From: CAZFLM01 sp964519955
GTDB taxonomy: Bacteria > Armatimonadota > Chthonomonadetes > Chthonomonadales > CAJBBX01
Assembly (NCBI GenBank): GCA_964519955.1
Contig: CAZFLM010000004.1
Location: forward strand, 92,274 to 156,273
Length of the DNA stretch: 64,000 nt
Direction: 5' to 3'
Positions within the stretch are counted from its first letter, which is position 1, and the number at the start of each line of letters is the position of its first letter. Both the position numbers and the translations under genes were made by a program. The notes under the pieces are model-generated. The model did not search any database and was not told the origin of the DNA. It saw nothing but the letters and a program-made list of their open reading frames with translations. This document shows, in pieces, positions 44,162 through 52,896 of the stretch.

Positions 44162-44997
44162 CGCCGGCAGCCGTGGAACAGGCCATCGTTCCCGCTGCCG
44201 GCTACGGCACGCGCATGCGGCCGCTGACCCTTGCCATCCCGAAGGAGATGCTGCCGCTTGGGCGCCGCCCGGTGCTCGACTACGTCGTCGCGGAGCTGCG
44301 CGACGCGGGCATCCGCCGGATACTGGTCGTGGTGTCACCCGGCAAGGAGATCATACGTACCTACCTGGGGGACGGAACGGCTCACGGCGTTGCCTGTGAG
44401 TACGCCACCCAGCCGGAGATGCGAGGACTCGGGGACGCGATCCTGCAGGGCGAGGAGTGGGCACAGTCCTCGCCGTTCGTTGTAGCGTTCGGCGACTGCA
44501 TCATCCGGAGCGCACGCCATGCGGGAGAGCTGCCCCTCTCCCGCATGCTGCGGACTCACGTCTCAAATGGCGCCGATGCTACCGTCCTCACGGAGCACGT
44601 CGAGCCGGAAGCCACGCGGCGCTACGGCATCCTCAAGCCCTCCTCGATCATTGACGAGCCGGCCACCGCGCCATTCCAGGTCGCCGCCCTCGTCGAGAAG
44701 CCCCAGCCCGACCAGGCCCCGAGCCGCCAGGCCGTCGCCGCACGGTGGGTGCTGGAGCCCGCGGTCTTCGCGCGCCTCCGGTCCGCGGCCCCGGGTCCGA
44801 ACGGCGAGATCGGCCTCACCGAGCACGTCGGCGCATGGGCCAAGGAAGGCGCGCGCGTCTGGGCGGAGCCCCTGCTCCCCGGCGAGGCCCGCTGCGATAT
44901 CGGCGGGTGGAAGACGTACCTGGCCGCAGCCGCGCAGGCCGCCTGCCAGGACGAGGAGTGTGGCGAGGCCGTGCGGGCCACGCTGGCTCTACCGTAG
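44158..44997 (+). CDS. galU: UTP-glucose-1-phosphate uridylyltransferase-like protein
   Basis: 279 residues from the GTG at 44158, overlapping the previous stop by 4 nt (GTGA) with AAGGAG 5 nt upstream. The nucleotide-binding motif is AIVPAAGYGTRMRPLT and the sugar-phosphate motif PKEMLPLGRRPVLDYVVAEL, both typical of GalU. The catalytic Asp region is VVAFGDCIIRS, and the VEKPQPDQAPS segment also fits. It makes UDP-glucose for polysaccharide synthesis. The coupling to the oxidase genes is unusual and may only reflect gene packing. The next genes also concern nucleotide sugars. Confidence 0.88.
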   Translation: MTPAAVEQAIVPAAGYGTRMRPLTLAIPKEMLPLGRRPVLDYVVAELRDAGIRRILVVVSPGKEIIRTYLGDGTAHGVACEYATQPEMRGLGDAILQGEEWAQSSPFVVAFGDCIIRSARHAGELPLSRMLRTHVSNGADATVLTEHVEPEATRRYGILKPSSIIDEPATAPFQVAALVEKPQPDQAPSRQAVAARWVLEPAVFARLRSAAPGPNGEIGLTEHVGAWAKEGARVWAEPLLPGEARCDIGGWKTYLAAAAQAACQDEECGEAVRATLALP

Positions 44998-45059
44998 CGA
45001 GGGGCCCCCGGCAAAGAGAACAGGTCGAAAGTCCCGCCGATTCTACGCGGGCGCGGCAG

Positions 45060-45065
45060 TATAAT
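45060..45065 (+). promoter_or_regulatory. -10 box of aminotransferase gene
   Basis: Exact TATAAT, followed by GAGGAG at 45090-45095 and the TTG start at 45104. No convincing -35 box lies at 16-18 nt upstream. Confidence 0.55.
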
Positions 45066-45103
45066 GGGTTCGCCGTAGAACCGCTCGAAGAGGAGATGCC
45101 GTC

Positions 45104-46231
45104 TTGAAAGTGCCGTTGGCCGATCTCGCCCATCAGGTCCGCTCTATGCGCGGCGAGATCGACGCAGCCATCGGTGAGGTGCTCGATTCGGGGCACTTCA
45201 TCCTTGGTCCGGTCGTTGAGAAGCTCGAAGCGGAGGTCGCGGCCTACTGCGGCGCTGTGCACGCCGTGGCGGTGAACTCGGGCACCGATGCCCTCCTCCT
45301 CGCCCTCCTGGCACACGGCATCGGCCGCGGCGACGAGGTCATCACCACCCCGTTCACGTTCGTAGCCACCGTCGAGGCGATCCTGCATGCGGGAGCCACC
45401 CCTGTCTTCGCGGACATTGACCCCGCCACGTTCAACCTGTCGCCCGCCGCGGCCGCCGAGAAGATCACGCCGCGCACGCGAGCGATCATGCCGGTCGACC
45501 TGTTCGGGCAGATGGCGGACCGAGACGCGCTGGGCGAGCTGCGCCAGCGGCACGGTCTGGCAGTGATATGGGATGGCGCGCAAGCCATTGGCGCCGAGTT
45601 CGAGGGGCAACCTGTCGGCCATTTCGGCGACACCACCACGCTTTCGTTCTTCCCCACCAAGAACCTGGGCGCGTTCGGCGACGGCGGCATGGTGCTCACC
45701 AACGATGCCGCTGTGGCGGAGCGCCTGCGCAACCTGCGATTCCACGGCAGCGGCGGCGGCTATGTCTACAGCGCCGTCGGCTACTGCAGCCGGCTCGACG
45801 CCCTGCAGGCGGCCATCCTCCGCGTGAAGCTGCGGCACCTGGACGCGTGGAACGACTCCCGGCGCGCCCATGCGGCTGCGTACCGGCGCCTGCTGGCCGA
45901 TGCGGATGTCACGCTGCCCTCGGTGGACGCACGCGCCAAGCACACCTACCACCAGTTCACGCTGCGCTGCCGTCACCGCGACGAACTCAAGCGCCACCTT
46001 GCCGCCGCGGGCGTCGATTCCGGCGTCTACTACCCGCTGGCCCTACACCTTCAAGAGGCCTACGCCTGCCTGGGGCACAAGCCCGGCGACTTCCCGGAAG
46101 CAGAGCGAGCCTGTCGCGAGGTGCTCTCGATACCCGTGCATCCCGACCTGACCGAAGCGCAAGTCGCGCACGTGGCCGCGTCGGTGCTGGCGTTTGGCGC
46201 GGCGGAGCTACTGGCCTCTGCGCAGCCGTAG
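45104..46231 (+). CDS. DegT/DnrJ/EryC1/StrS-family sugar aminotransferase
   Basis: 375 residues from a TTG start with GAGGAG 8 nt upstream. The PLP lysine is Lys186 in FFPTKNLGAFGDGG, and the family motifs AVNSGTDALLLALLA, TTPFTFVATVEAI and WDGAQAIGAEF are present. Such enzymes transfer an amino group to 3- or 4-keto sugar nucleotides for surface polysaccharides or glycoproteins. The C-terminal SGVYYPLALHLQEAY is typical of the 3-aminotransferase (WecE/FdtB-like) branch. It stands between galU and a nucleotidyltransferase gene, so a role in an amino-sugar pathway is plausible. It is followed by a hairpin. Confidence 0.92.
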   Translation: MKVPLADLAHQVRSMRGEIDAAIGEVLDSGHFILGPVVEKLEAEVAAYCGAVHAVAVNSGTDALLLALLAHGIGRGDEVITTPFTFVATVEAILHAGATPVFADIDPATFNLSPAAAAEKITPRTRAIMPVDLFGQMADRDALGELRQRHGLAVIWDGAQAIGAEFEGQPVGHFGDTTTLSFFPTKNLGAFGDGGMVLTNDAAVAERLRNLRFHGSGGGYVYSAVGYCSRLDALQAAILRVKLRHLDAWNDSRRAHAAAYRRLLADADVTLPSVDARAKHTYHQFTLRCRHRDELKRHLAAAGVDSGVYYPLALHLQEAYACLGHKPGDFPEAERACREVLSIPVHPDLTEAQVAHVAASVLAFGAAELLASAQP

Positions 46232-46243
46232 AGATACCAGAAG

Positions 46244-46277
46244 GGCAGGCCCACTCCGATTCGAGAGTGGGCCTGCC
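46244..46277 (+). terminator. Hairpin terminator after aminotransferase
   Basis: GGCAGGCCCACTC and GAGTGGGCCTGCC form a 13-bp perfect stem with an 8-nt loop, 12 nt after the stop. No T-tract follows. Confidence 0.8.
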
Positions 46278-46351
46278 GATAACTACCAGTGGATGCCGAA
46301 CACCGGCCGCTCATATGACGGCATCCCATCTCCCAGGCAGGAGTATCGGCG

Positions 46352-47398
46352 ATGAAGGCCATGATCCTGGCGGCGGGCGTCGGCTCGCGCCTCGACCCGC
46401 TTACCCGCAACCTCCCCAAGCCCCTCGTACCCATCGTGAACCGCCCGGTGATGGAGCACATCGTCGAGCTGCTGCGCAGGCACGGCTTCACCGACATCAT
46501 GGTGAACCTGCACTACCTCGGCGACCAGATCCAGCAGCACTTCGGTGACGGCAGCCAACTCGGCGTCAACATCCACTACTCGATCGAGGACCAGCTATGG
46601 GGTGACGCCGGAAGCGTCAAGCGGTGCGAGGAGTTCTTCAAGGACGACACCTTCATCGTCGTCGGCGGCGACGACCTGGCCGACATCGACCTGACCAGGC
46701 TTGTGCGCACCCATCGCGACAAGAAGAGCCTCGCTACCATCGCCCTCTCGCTGGTCGACGACCCGTCCGAGTACGGCATCGTGCTGATGGACGAGACCGG
46801 GCGCATCACGCGGTTCCTGGAGAAGCCCAAGGGCGAGGTCATCTTCTCCAACACCGCCAACACAGGCGTCTACGTCTTCGAGCCCGAGATCTTCGACCTG
46901 ATTCCGCGCAGCAAGGTGTATCTGTTCGGCAAGCAGCTCTTCCCCCGCCTGCTCGAAGAGCGCCGGCCCGTATACGGTCACCTCACCGCTTCCTACTGGA
47001 AGGACGTCGGCGACCTTCAAGTCTATCAGCAGACCCACTACGACGCGCTGGCCGGTCGCGTGGCCATCAACTTCCCGATGAAGGAGATCCGCAAGTACGT
47101 GTGGATCGCCGAGGATGTGGAGATCGATCCCTCCGCCGAGATCGGGTATCCCGTGGCCATCGGCCAGGGCAGCAAGATCGAGGCGGGCGCCAAGGTGCTG
47201 GAGAACACGGTCATCGGCAACAACTGCGCCGTCGAGCGCGGGGCCGTCGTTCGCGAGTCGATCCTCTGGGACGGCGCGGTTGTCATGCGCGACTCCTGGA
47301 TCGAGCGCTGCGTCGTCGGACGGGACTGCCGCGTCAAAACGAACGCCGCCATCTTCGACGGAGTGATCGTCAGCCCGTTCCGCAAGGAAGGCGGGTAG
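46352..47398 (+). CDS. NDP-sugar pyrophosphorylase (mannose-1-phosphate guanylyltransferase type)
   Basis: 348 residues, with CAGGAG 8 nt upstream. The nucleotidyltransferase motif is MILAAGVGSRLDPLTRNLPK followed by PLVPIVNRPVMEHIV. The metal-binding Asp region is VVGGDDLADIDL and a second motif is RFLEKPKGEVIFS. The C-terminal 100 residues are a left-handed beta-helix (EIDPSAEIGYPVAIGQGSKI, LENTVIGNNCAVERGAVV). This architecture fits GDP-mannose or glucose-1-phosphate nucleotidyltransferases of the GlmU/ManC-like type; the exact nucleotide and sugar cannot be fixed from sequence. It is separated from the aminotransferase gene by a terminator. Confidence 0.9.
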   Translation: MKAMILAAGVGSRLDPLTRNLPKPLVPIVNRPVMEHIVELLRRHGFTDIMVNLHYLGDQIQQHFGDGSQLGVNIHYSIEDQLWGDAGSVKRCEEFFKDDTFIVVGGDDLADIDLTRLVRTHRDKKSLATIALSLVDDPSEYGIVLMDETGRITRFLEKPKGEVIFSNTANTGVYVFEPEIFDLIPRSKVYLFGKQLFPRLLEERRPVYGHLTASYWKDVGDLQVYQQTHYDALAGRVAINFPMKEIRKYVWIAEDVEIDPSAEIGYPVAIGQGSKIEAGAKVLENTVIGNNCAVERGAVVRESILWDGAVVMRDSWIERCVVGRDCRVKTNAAIFDGVIVSPFRKEGG

Positions 47399-47488
47399 GC
47401 GCGGCAGCGGGCGCCCCCGATCCCGCCCCTGCGGGAACCTGCTTCGAGCGGCGTGGCGTACACCACATCGTCTGCACATACCAGCCAA

Positions 47489-47511
47489 GGGGGCGGCGCG
47501 TTGTCGCCCCC
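47489..47511 (+). terminator. Hairpin terminator
   Basis: GGGGGCG and CGCCCCC form a 7-bp stem with loop GCGCGTTGT, about 90 nt after the pyrophosphorylase stop and before the ribosome site of the next gene. Confidence 0.6.
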
Positions 47512-47549
47512 GCACGCTGCCCCACCCCTGAAGGCACAAGGAGGATGTC

Positions 47550-48623
47550 ATGCCCCAGCTCTTTGGCGAGAACCTCGCCCGAGCCGATCTGCTCCGCCGC
47601 GTTGGCGACATCTCTCAAGTGGCGCGCGCCAAGCTGTACCGCCTCGCCGAGGGCCCAGAGGAAGGCACACTGGCGGTCGATATGTCCACGGGCAGCGGCC
47701 TTGTGTTTACCGTGGTGCCCAGCCGCGGCCTGGACATCTCCGCCGCCAGCCACAACGGCCGCTCGCTCGCCTGGCGCTCTGCCTGCGGCGACACCCATCC
47801 GGCCTACTACGACCCGCACGGCCTCGGCTGGCTGCGCACCTTCCCCGGCGGCCTGCTCACGACCTGCGGCCTCACGTGGATGGGAGCCCCCAGCGTCGAC
47901 GACGGGCATGCGCTGGGCCTGCACGGGCGCGCCAGCAACACGCCGGCCTACGGCGTGCGGTGCGGTGGTGAGTGGCGCGGCGAGGACTACGTGGTGTTCG
48001 TCGAGGGCGCCATCCGCGAGACCGTCGTATTCGGCGACTATCTCGTGCTGCGCCGCCGGATCGAGGCGTACCTGGGCCAGAACCGCATCTCGCTGACCGA
48101 CGTGGTCACCAACGAGGGCCACGCCACGTCGCCCCACATGCAGCTCTACCACATGAACCTGGGCTACCCGGTCGTCGCGCCCGGTTCGCGGCTCCTGACC
48201 CCGAGCCTGGCGGTCACCCCGCGCGACGCGGAGGCCAAGGGCGGCGCCGACAAGCACAACGTGGCAGACGAGCCAACGCCGGGCTACGCGGAGCAGTGCT
48301 TCTTCCACTCGATGCAGGCCGGCGAGGACGGCATGGTGACCACAGGGCTCGTGAACCCGGCCATCGGCGGCGGCTTCGGCGTCCGCATCGCCTACCGCCA
48401 GGCGGAGCTGCCCTGCTTCGTGCAGTGGAAGATGATGGGCCAGGGCACCTACGTGATGGGCCTCGAGCCGGCGAACGCGCTGGTGATGGGCCGCGCCGAG
48501 GAGCGCACCGCCGGCCGCCTGAAGCACCTGGAGCCCGGCGAGAGCCGCGAGTACCGCGTCGAGGTCACGGTGGTGGATGGCCCGAAGGACCTGGCCGACC
48601 TGGAAGACGCGACGCGGGTATGA
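47550..48623 (+). CDS. DUF4432 (aldose-1-epimerase-like) protein
   Basis: 357 residues; AAGGAGG is 7 nt before the ATG. The N-terminus RRVGDISQVARAKLYRLAEG and the core VVPSRGLDISAASHNG, GWLRTFPGGLLTTCGLTWMG, ALGLHGRASNTPA and LYHMNLGYPV match DUF4432, a branch of the galactose-mutarotase superfamily. Histidine residues in GLHGRASN and MQLYHMNLGYP are at the positions of the epimerase active site. It probably acts on a sugar or sugar acid in the cytoplasm. No signal peptide is present. The exact substrate is unknown. Confidence 0.9.
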   Translation: MPQLFGENLARADLLRRVGDISQVARAKLYRLAEGPEEGTLAVDMSTGSGLVFTVVPSRGLDISAASHNGRSLAWRSACGDTHPAYYDPHGLGWLRTFPGGLLTTCGLTWMGAPSVDDGHALGLHGRASNTPAYGVRCGGEWRGEDYVVFVEGAIRETVVFGDYLVLRRRIEAYLGQNRISLTDVVTNEGHATSPHMQLYHMNLGYPVVAPGSRLLTPSLAVTPRDAEAKGGADKHNVADEPTPGYAEQCFFHSMQAGEDGMVTTGLVNPAIGGGFGVRIAYRQAELPCFVQWKMMGQGTYVMGLEPANALVMGRAEERTAGRLKHLEPGESREYRVEVTVVDGPKDLADLEDATRV

Positions 48624-48708
48624 GCGCGACCTAGAAGACGAACGCGCGGCCACCGGCGGAGATGATCGTACTGCCGGTGGCCGCCCGCACACCCCAACCG
48701 CCCACCCC

Positions 48709-48736
48709 AAGTCCCAAGTCCCAAGTCCCAGATCCC
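48709..48736. repeat. Heptamer array (AAGTCCC)3
   Basis: Three exact units of AAGTCCC followed by AGATCCC, downstream of the DUF4432 gene. The same heptamer as at 22477 and 23711. Confidence 0.9.
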
Positions 48737-48770
48737 GCCCACGCCCCGTCACGCCCGCGCTCCCGGTCCG

Positions 48771-48800
48771 TTTACACTGTTCTGGGGCATATGCTACACT
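48771..48800 (+). promoter_or_regulatory. Sigma-70-like promoter of MutL gene
   Basis: TTTACA (48771-48776), an 18-nt spacer and TACACT (48795-48800). The expected start is near 48807, about 74 nt before ATG 48881. Confidence 0.6.
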
Positions 48801-48880
48801 ATGCCGCGCTGCCGGGCGTCCGCGCCCTGGCGGCTTCTGCATGCTTTCCCACACCAAGATAAGCGGGGTACGACCGCCAC

Positions 48881-50749
48881 ATGTCCGAGATCCGGAGCAT
48901 CCTCGCCACCGACTGCGGTAGCACAACCACCAAGGCCATCCTCATCGAGAAGCAGGGCGATCGCTATCGCCTCGTGGTGCGCGGAGAAGCGCCAACCACG
49001 GTCGAAGCGCCCTTCGACGATGTCACCGTCGGCGTCCTGAACGCCGTCCGCGAAGTCGAGGAGCTGTCCGGCAAGACGCTCATCCGCTCCGAGGGCACCA
49101 TCCTCACCCCGGCCCAGGACGAGAAGAACGGCGTCGACCTCTACCTCTCGACCTCCAGCGCCGGCGGCGGCCTCCAGATGACGGTCGCCGGCGTCGTCAA
49201 GGCGATGAGCGCTGAGAGCGCCCAGCGCGCGGCCCTCGGTGCAGGCGCCATCATCATCGACGTCATCGCCGTGGACGACGGGCGCAAGGACTACCAGAAG
49301 GTCGAGCGCATCCGCCAGTTGCGCCCGGACATGATCCTGATGTCCGGCGGCACCGATGGCGGCACCGTCAACCACCTCGTCGAGCTGGCCGAGATGCTCG
49401 TCTCCGCCGACCCCAAGCCCCGCCTCGGCGTCGGCCTGGCCATCCCGGTCATCTACGCCGGCAACAAGGATGCCTTCCCGCCCGTCGACGAACTGCTGCA
49501 CGACCGCGTGTCGCTGCGCCACGTCGAGAACCTGCGCCCCTCGCTCGACCGCGAGAACCTGCTCCCCGCCCGCGAGGCCATTCACGAGCTGTTCCTCGAG
49601 CACGTGATGCAGCAGGCGCCGGGCTACGGCAAGCTCTCTGGATGGGTCAGCACCGGCATCATGTCGACCCCGAACGCAGTGGGCAAGATCATGCAGGCCA
49701 TCGCGGCACAGCGCGGAATTACCGTGCTCGGCGTCGACATCGGCGGCGCGACGACCGACGTGTTCTCCGTCTTCCGGAACCCCAAGGGCGAGGACATCTT
49801 CAACCGCACCGTCTCCGCGAACCTGGGCATGAGCTACTCCATCTGCAACGTGCTCACCGAGGCCAAGGTCGACAACATCAAGCGGTGGTTGCCCTTCGAG
49901 ATCTCCGAAGCCGAGCTGCGCAATCAGCTCCGCAACAAGATGATCCGCCCGACCACCATCCCGCAGCGCCTCACCGACCTCCAGATTGAGCAGGCCGTGT
50001 CGCGCGAGGCCCTGCGGCTGGCGTTCCTGCACCACAAGTCGCTCGCCCGCGGCCTCACTGGCGTCCAGCAGCAGCGCACCATCGGCGATGCGCTCTCGCA
50101 GGAAGGGTCCGGCAAGACCCTCGTCGACATGATGGCGCTGGACATGATCGTGGGCAGCGGCGGCGTCCTCAGCCACGCGCCGAAGCGCGCCCAGTCCGCG
50201 ATGATGATGATGGATGCGTACCAGCCCGAGGGCGCCACGCTCCTCACGGTCGACTCGATCTTCATGATGCCGCAGCTCGGCGTGCTCTCCACCGTCGAGC
50301 CGGAGGCTGCCACGCAGGTCTTCGAGAGCGACTGCCTCGTCTACCTCGGCACCTGCATCGCCCCGGTCGGCACCGCGAAGGAAGGCGAGCCCTGCGTCAC
50401 GGTCACGTTCCAGGGCCGCACCGAGACGGTGCCCTTCGGCCAGATCCGGGTCCTCCCGCTCGGCTACCAGGACGCCCCGGCCCAGACCGGCTCGGCCGCC
50501 CCATCGCACGGTGCGACGCCCGAAGGCGAGCCCCAGCGCGAGGAGGTCGTGCTCAAGCCGGCGCGCGGCTTCGACGTGGGCGCGGGCAAGGGCAAGGAGC
50601 GCACCCTGACCGTCACCGGCGGCATGGTGGGCGTCATCATCGACGCGCGCGGGCGCCCGCTGGCCCTGCCGACCGACGACGCCGTCCGCATGAGGAAGAT
50701 CGCCGAGTGGATGACGGCCATGGGCATCCCCGTCGCCACAGGGTCTTAG
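48881..50749 (+). CDS. glmL: MutL-like ASKHA ATPase (glutamate mutase L family)
   Basis: 622 residues. The phosphate-1 motif ILATDCGSTTTKAILIE and the second ATPase motif TVLGVDIGGATTDVFSV mark an actin-like ASKHA fold, as in the MutL family that accompanies adenosylcobalamin-dependent mutases. The length and the intervening segments (MILMSGGTDGGTVNHLVELA, VIYAGNKDAF) agree with GlmL. No mutase subunits are in the window, so the partner must be elsewhere or the protein serves another enzyme. The gene has its own promoter and no ribosome site stronger than GGGG at 48867. The C-terminus has a low-complexity patch (around residue 530) followed by a barrel-like end (VTGGMVGVIIDARGRPLALP). Confidence 0.85.
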   Translation: MSEIRSILATDCGSTTTKAILIEKQGDRYRLVVRGEAPTTVEAPFDDVTVGVLNAVREVEELSGKTLIRSEGTILTPAQDEKNGVDLYLSTSSAGGGLQMTVAGVVKAMSAESAQRAALGAGAIIIDVIAVDDGRKDYQKVERIRQLRPDMILMSGGTDGGTVNHLVELAEMLVSADPKPRLGVGLAIPVIYAGNKDAFPPVDELLHDRVSLRHVENLRPSLDRENLLPAREAIHELFLEHVMQQAPGYGKLSGWVSTGIMSTPNAVGKIMQAIAAQRGITVLGVDIGGATTDVFSVFRNPKGEDIFNRTVSANLGMSYSICNVLTEAKVDNIKRWLPFEISEAELRNQLRNKMIRPTTIPQRLTDLQIEQAVSREALRLAFLHHKSLARGLTGVQQQRTIGDALSQEGSGKTLVDMMALDMIVGSGGVLSHAPKRAQSAMMMMDAYQPEGATLLTVDSIFMMPQLGVLSTVEPEAATQVFESDCLVYLGTCIAPVGTAKEGEPCVTVTFQGRTETVPFGQIRVLPLGYQDAPAQTGSAAPSHGATPEGEPQREEVVLKPARGFDVGAGKGKERTLTVTGGMVGVIIDARGRPLALPTDDAVRMRKIAEWMTAMGIPVATGS

Positions 50750-50800
50750 TGGGGCGTACTGGCATGCGAGTTGCCAATATCAGCGGCACCGTATGCGAAG

Positions 50801-50858
50801 GCGTCCGGAGGACGCTTGGCCGAAGGCCCACCTGCCGGTGGTATCACACCGCCGGTCC
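50801..50858. repeat. Multi-hairpin palindromic repeat, copy B
   Basis: Hairpins GCGTCC-GGA-GGACGC, TGGCC-GAA-GGCCC and CGGTG-GTATCA-CACCG in close succession, ending directly before the ribosome site of the sialate O-acetylesterase gene. It matches the reverse complement of the repeats at 61151 and 62799. Confidence 0.8.
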
Positions 50859-50873
50859 GAGCGGAGGGAACGA

Positions 50874-52886
50874 ATGATGGTCCGACCGAACCATGTACTG
50901 ACCGCCGCCGCCGTACTGCTTGCAGCTCTGCCGTGCACCTCTCGCGCCGACGTGACCCTCCCCGCGGTGTTCGGAGACCACATGGTGCTGCAGCGCTCGA
51001 TGAAGGCGCCCTTCTGGGGCACCGCGCAGCCCGGCGAGAAGGTCACCGTAACCGTGGGCTCCATCTCCGTCTCGACGAACGCGGATGCGGCAGGCGCGTG
51101 GCAGGTGAAGGTCGGCCCGCTCAGCGCCGGCGGCCCGCTCGAGGTGTCGGTGTCCGCGCCGAGCGGCAGTAAGACGTTCAAGGACGTCCTCGTCGGCGAC
51201 GTCTGGGTCTGCTCCGGCCAGTCGAACATGCAGATGAGCGTGGGCAGCGTGTACAACGCCGGAACGGAGATCGCCAACTCCGCCAACGTGAAGATCCGCC
51301 TCTTCACCGTGCCCAACGTCGTCAGCGAGACGCCCGCCAAGGACGTCGTCGGCCAGTGGAGCCGCTGCGGCCCCGATACGGTGGGCGGCTTCTCGGCGGT
51401 CGGCTACTTCTTCGGCCGCGAGCTGAACATGAAGCTCGGCGTGCCCATCGGCCTGATCAACACCTCGTGGGGTGGCACGCCGGCCGAGTCGTGGACGAGC
51501 CTGAAGTGGCTGCAGGATGACCCCATCCTCAGCCCGATGCTGACCCGCATCCCGAAGCCGGGTGTCGACATCGAGGCGGCGAAGCGTGAGTACGAGAAGA
51601 AGCTGAAGGAGTGGCAGGACAAGCAATACTTCCACGATCCCGGCAACAAGGGCGTCGGCCTGGGCTACGCGAAGCCGGAGTTCGACGACAGCGGCTGGCA
51701 GAAGATGCCCCTCCCCGGCGCGTGGGAGACCAACACCCCGGCGCTGAAGGTCGACGGCGCGATCTGGTTCCGCCGCACGGTCACCGTGCCCGACGAGTGG
51801 GCCGGCAAGGGCCTGACGCTGACGTTGGGAGCCATCGACGACTTCGACGTGACCTACTTCAACGGCGAGCAGGTCGGCACCACCGGCGAAGGAACGGCCA
51901 ACTGGTACGCCGCGCCGCGCAAGTACACGGTTCCCGGCGCCCTCGTCAAGGCCGGCGACAACGTCATCGCGGTGCGCGCGTTCGACTGGTTCGGCGCGGG
52001 CGGGTTCACCGGGCCGGCGGAGGCCATGCGCCTGACCGGCCCCAGCAGCGACCCGATCGACTTGACGGGCCCCTGGGCGTTCAAGGTAGAGGGGTCGCGC
52101 GACGAGGGCAACGTCCCGCCGCAACCGCAGGAGCCCGCCGGCGTGTGGAACTCGTGGACGCCGACCGGCCTGTACAATGCGATGATCGCCCCGCTGATCC
52201 CCTACGGCATCAAGGGAGCGATCTGGTACCAGGGCGAGTCGAACGCGGGGCGGGCCTTCCAGTACCGCACGCTCTTCCCAGCGATGATCAAGTGCTGGCG
52301 CGAGGCCTGGGGCGAGGGCGACTTCCCATTCTTCTGGGTGCAGCTCGCCAACTACATGGACCGCGTCCCGCAGCCCGCCGACAGCGAATGGGCTGAGCTG
52401 CGCGAGTCGCAGTCGATGACGCTCTCGCTGCCGAAGACCGGCCAGGCCGTCATCATCGACATCGGCGACGCCAAGGACATCCACCCGAAGAACAAGCAGG
52501 ACGTCGGGCTCCGCCTGGCGATGGCCGCACGCCACGTCGCATACGGCGACAAGGCCGTGGCGCCTTCGGGTCCGCTCTACCGCGCCCTGAAGGTCGAGGG
52601 CGACAAGGCGGTCCTGACGTTCGCGTTCACCAACGGCGGCCTGGTGGCCAAGGGCGGCAAGCTGGAGGGGTTCGCGGTCGCCGGCGAGGATCGCAAGTTC
52701 GTGTGGGCCGATGCCACGATCAACGGCGCCACGGTAGTCGTTTCGAGCCCCAGAGTGCCGAACCCGGTGGCCGTGCGTTACGGCTGGGCGAACAACCCGG
52801 CGGCCAACCTGTACAACGGCGTCGGCCTGCCGGCGTCGCCGTTCCGGACCGACAAGTGGCCCGGCGTCACCGACAAGAACAGGTAG
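50874..52886 (+). CDS. Secreted sialate O-acetylesterase-like SGNH hydrolase
   Basis: 670 residues from ATG 50874, with GGAGGG 5 nt upstream; ATG 50877 is next. A signal peptide (HVLTAAAVLLAALPCTSRA) precedes the family start VTLPAVFGDHMVLQR. The SGNH nucleophile is Ser117 in CSGQSNMQMS. The oxyanion Gly and Asn are in GLINTSWGGTPAESW, and the Asp-His pair lies near KDIHPKNKQDVGLRLA. A jelly-roll insertion with a galactose-binding-like fold (LTLTLGAIDDFDVTYFNG) interrupts the domain, typical of this family. It removes acetyl groups from sialic acid or hemicellulose; which one is open. The multi-hairpin repeat lies within the presumed leader. Confidence 0.92.
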   Translation: MMVRPNHVLTAAAVLLAALPCTSRADVTLPAVFGDHMVLQRSMKAPFWGTAQPGEKVTVTVGSISVSTNADAAGAWQVKVGPLSAGGPLEVSVSAPSGSKTFKDVLVGDVWVCSGQSNMQMSVGSVYNAGTEIANSANVKIRLFTVPNVVSETPAKDVVGQWSRCGPDTVGGFSAVGYFFGRELNMKLGVPIGLINTSWGGTPAESWTSLKWLQDDPILSPMLTRIPKPGVDIEAAKREYEKKLKEWQDKQYFHDPGNKGVGLGYAKPEFDDSGWQKMPLPGAWETNTPALKVDGAIWFRRTVTVPDEWAGKGLTLTLGAIDDFDVTYFNGEQVGTTGEGTANWYAAPRKYTVPGALVKAGDNVIAVRAFDWFGAGGFTGPAEAMRLTGPSSDPIDLTGPWAFKVEGSRDEGNVPPQPQEPAGVWNSWTPTGLYNAMIAPLIPYGIKGAIWYQGESNAGRAFQYRTLFPAMIKCWREAWGEGDFPFFWVQLANYMDRVPQPADSEWAELRESQSMTLSLPKTGQAVIIDIGDAKDIHPKNKQDVGLRLAMAARHVAYGDKAVAPSGPLYRALKVEGDKAVLTFAFTNGGLVAKGGKLEGFAVAGEDRKFVWADATINGATVVVSSPRVPNPVAVRYGWANNPAANLYNGVGLPASPFRTDKWPGVTDKNR

Positions 52887-52896
52887 ACACGCCCGC

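Noticed and set aside
48801..48880. Cobalamin riboswitch before the MutL-like gene
   Set aside because: The leader is only about 75 nt and has no B12-box-like sequence.
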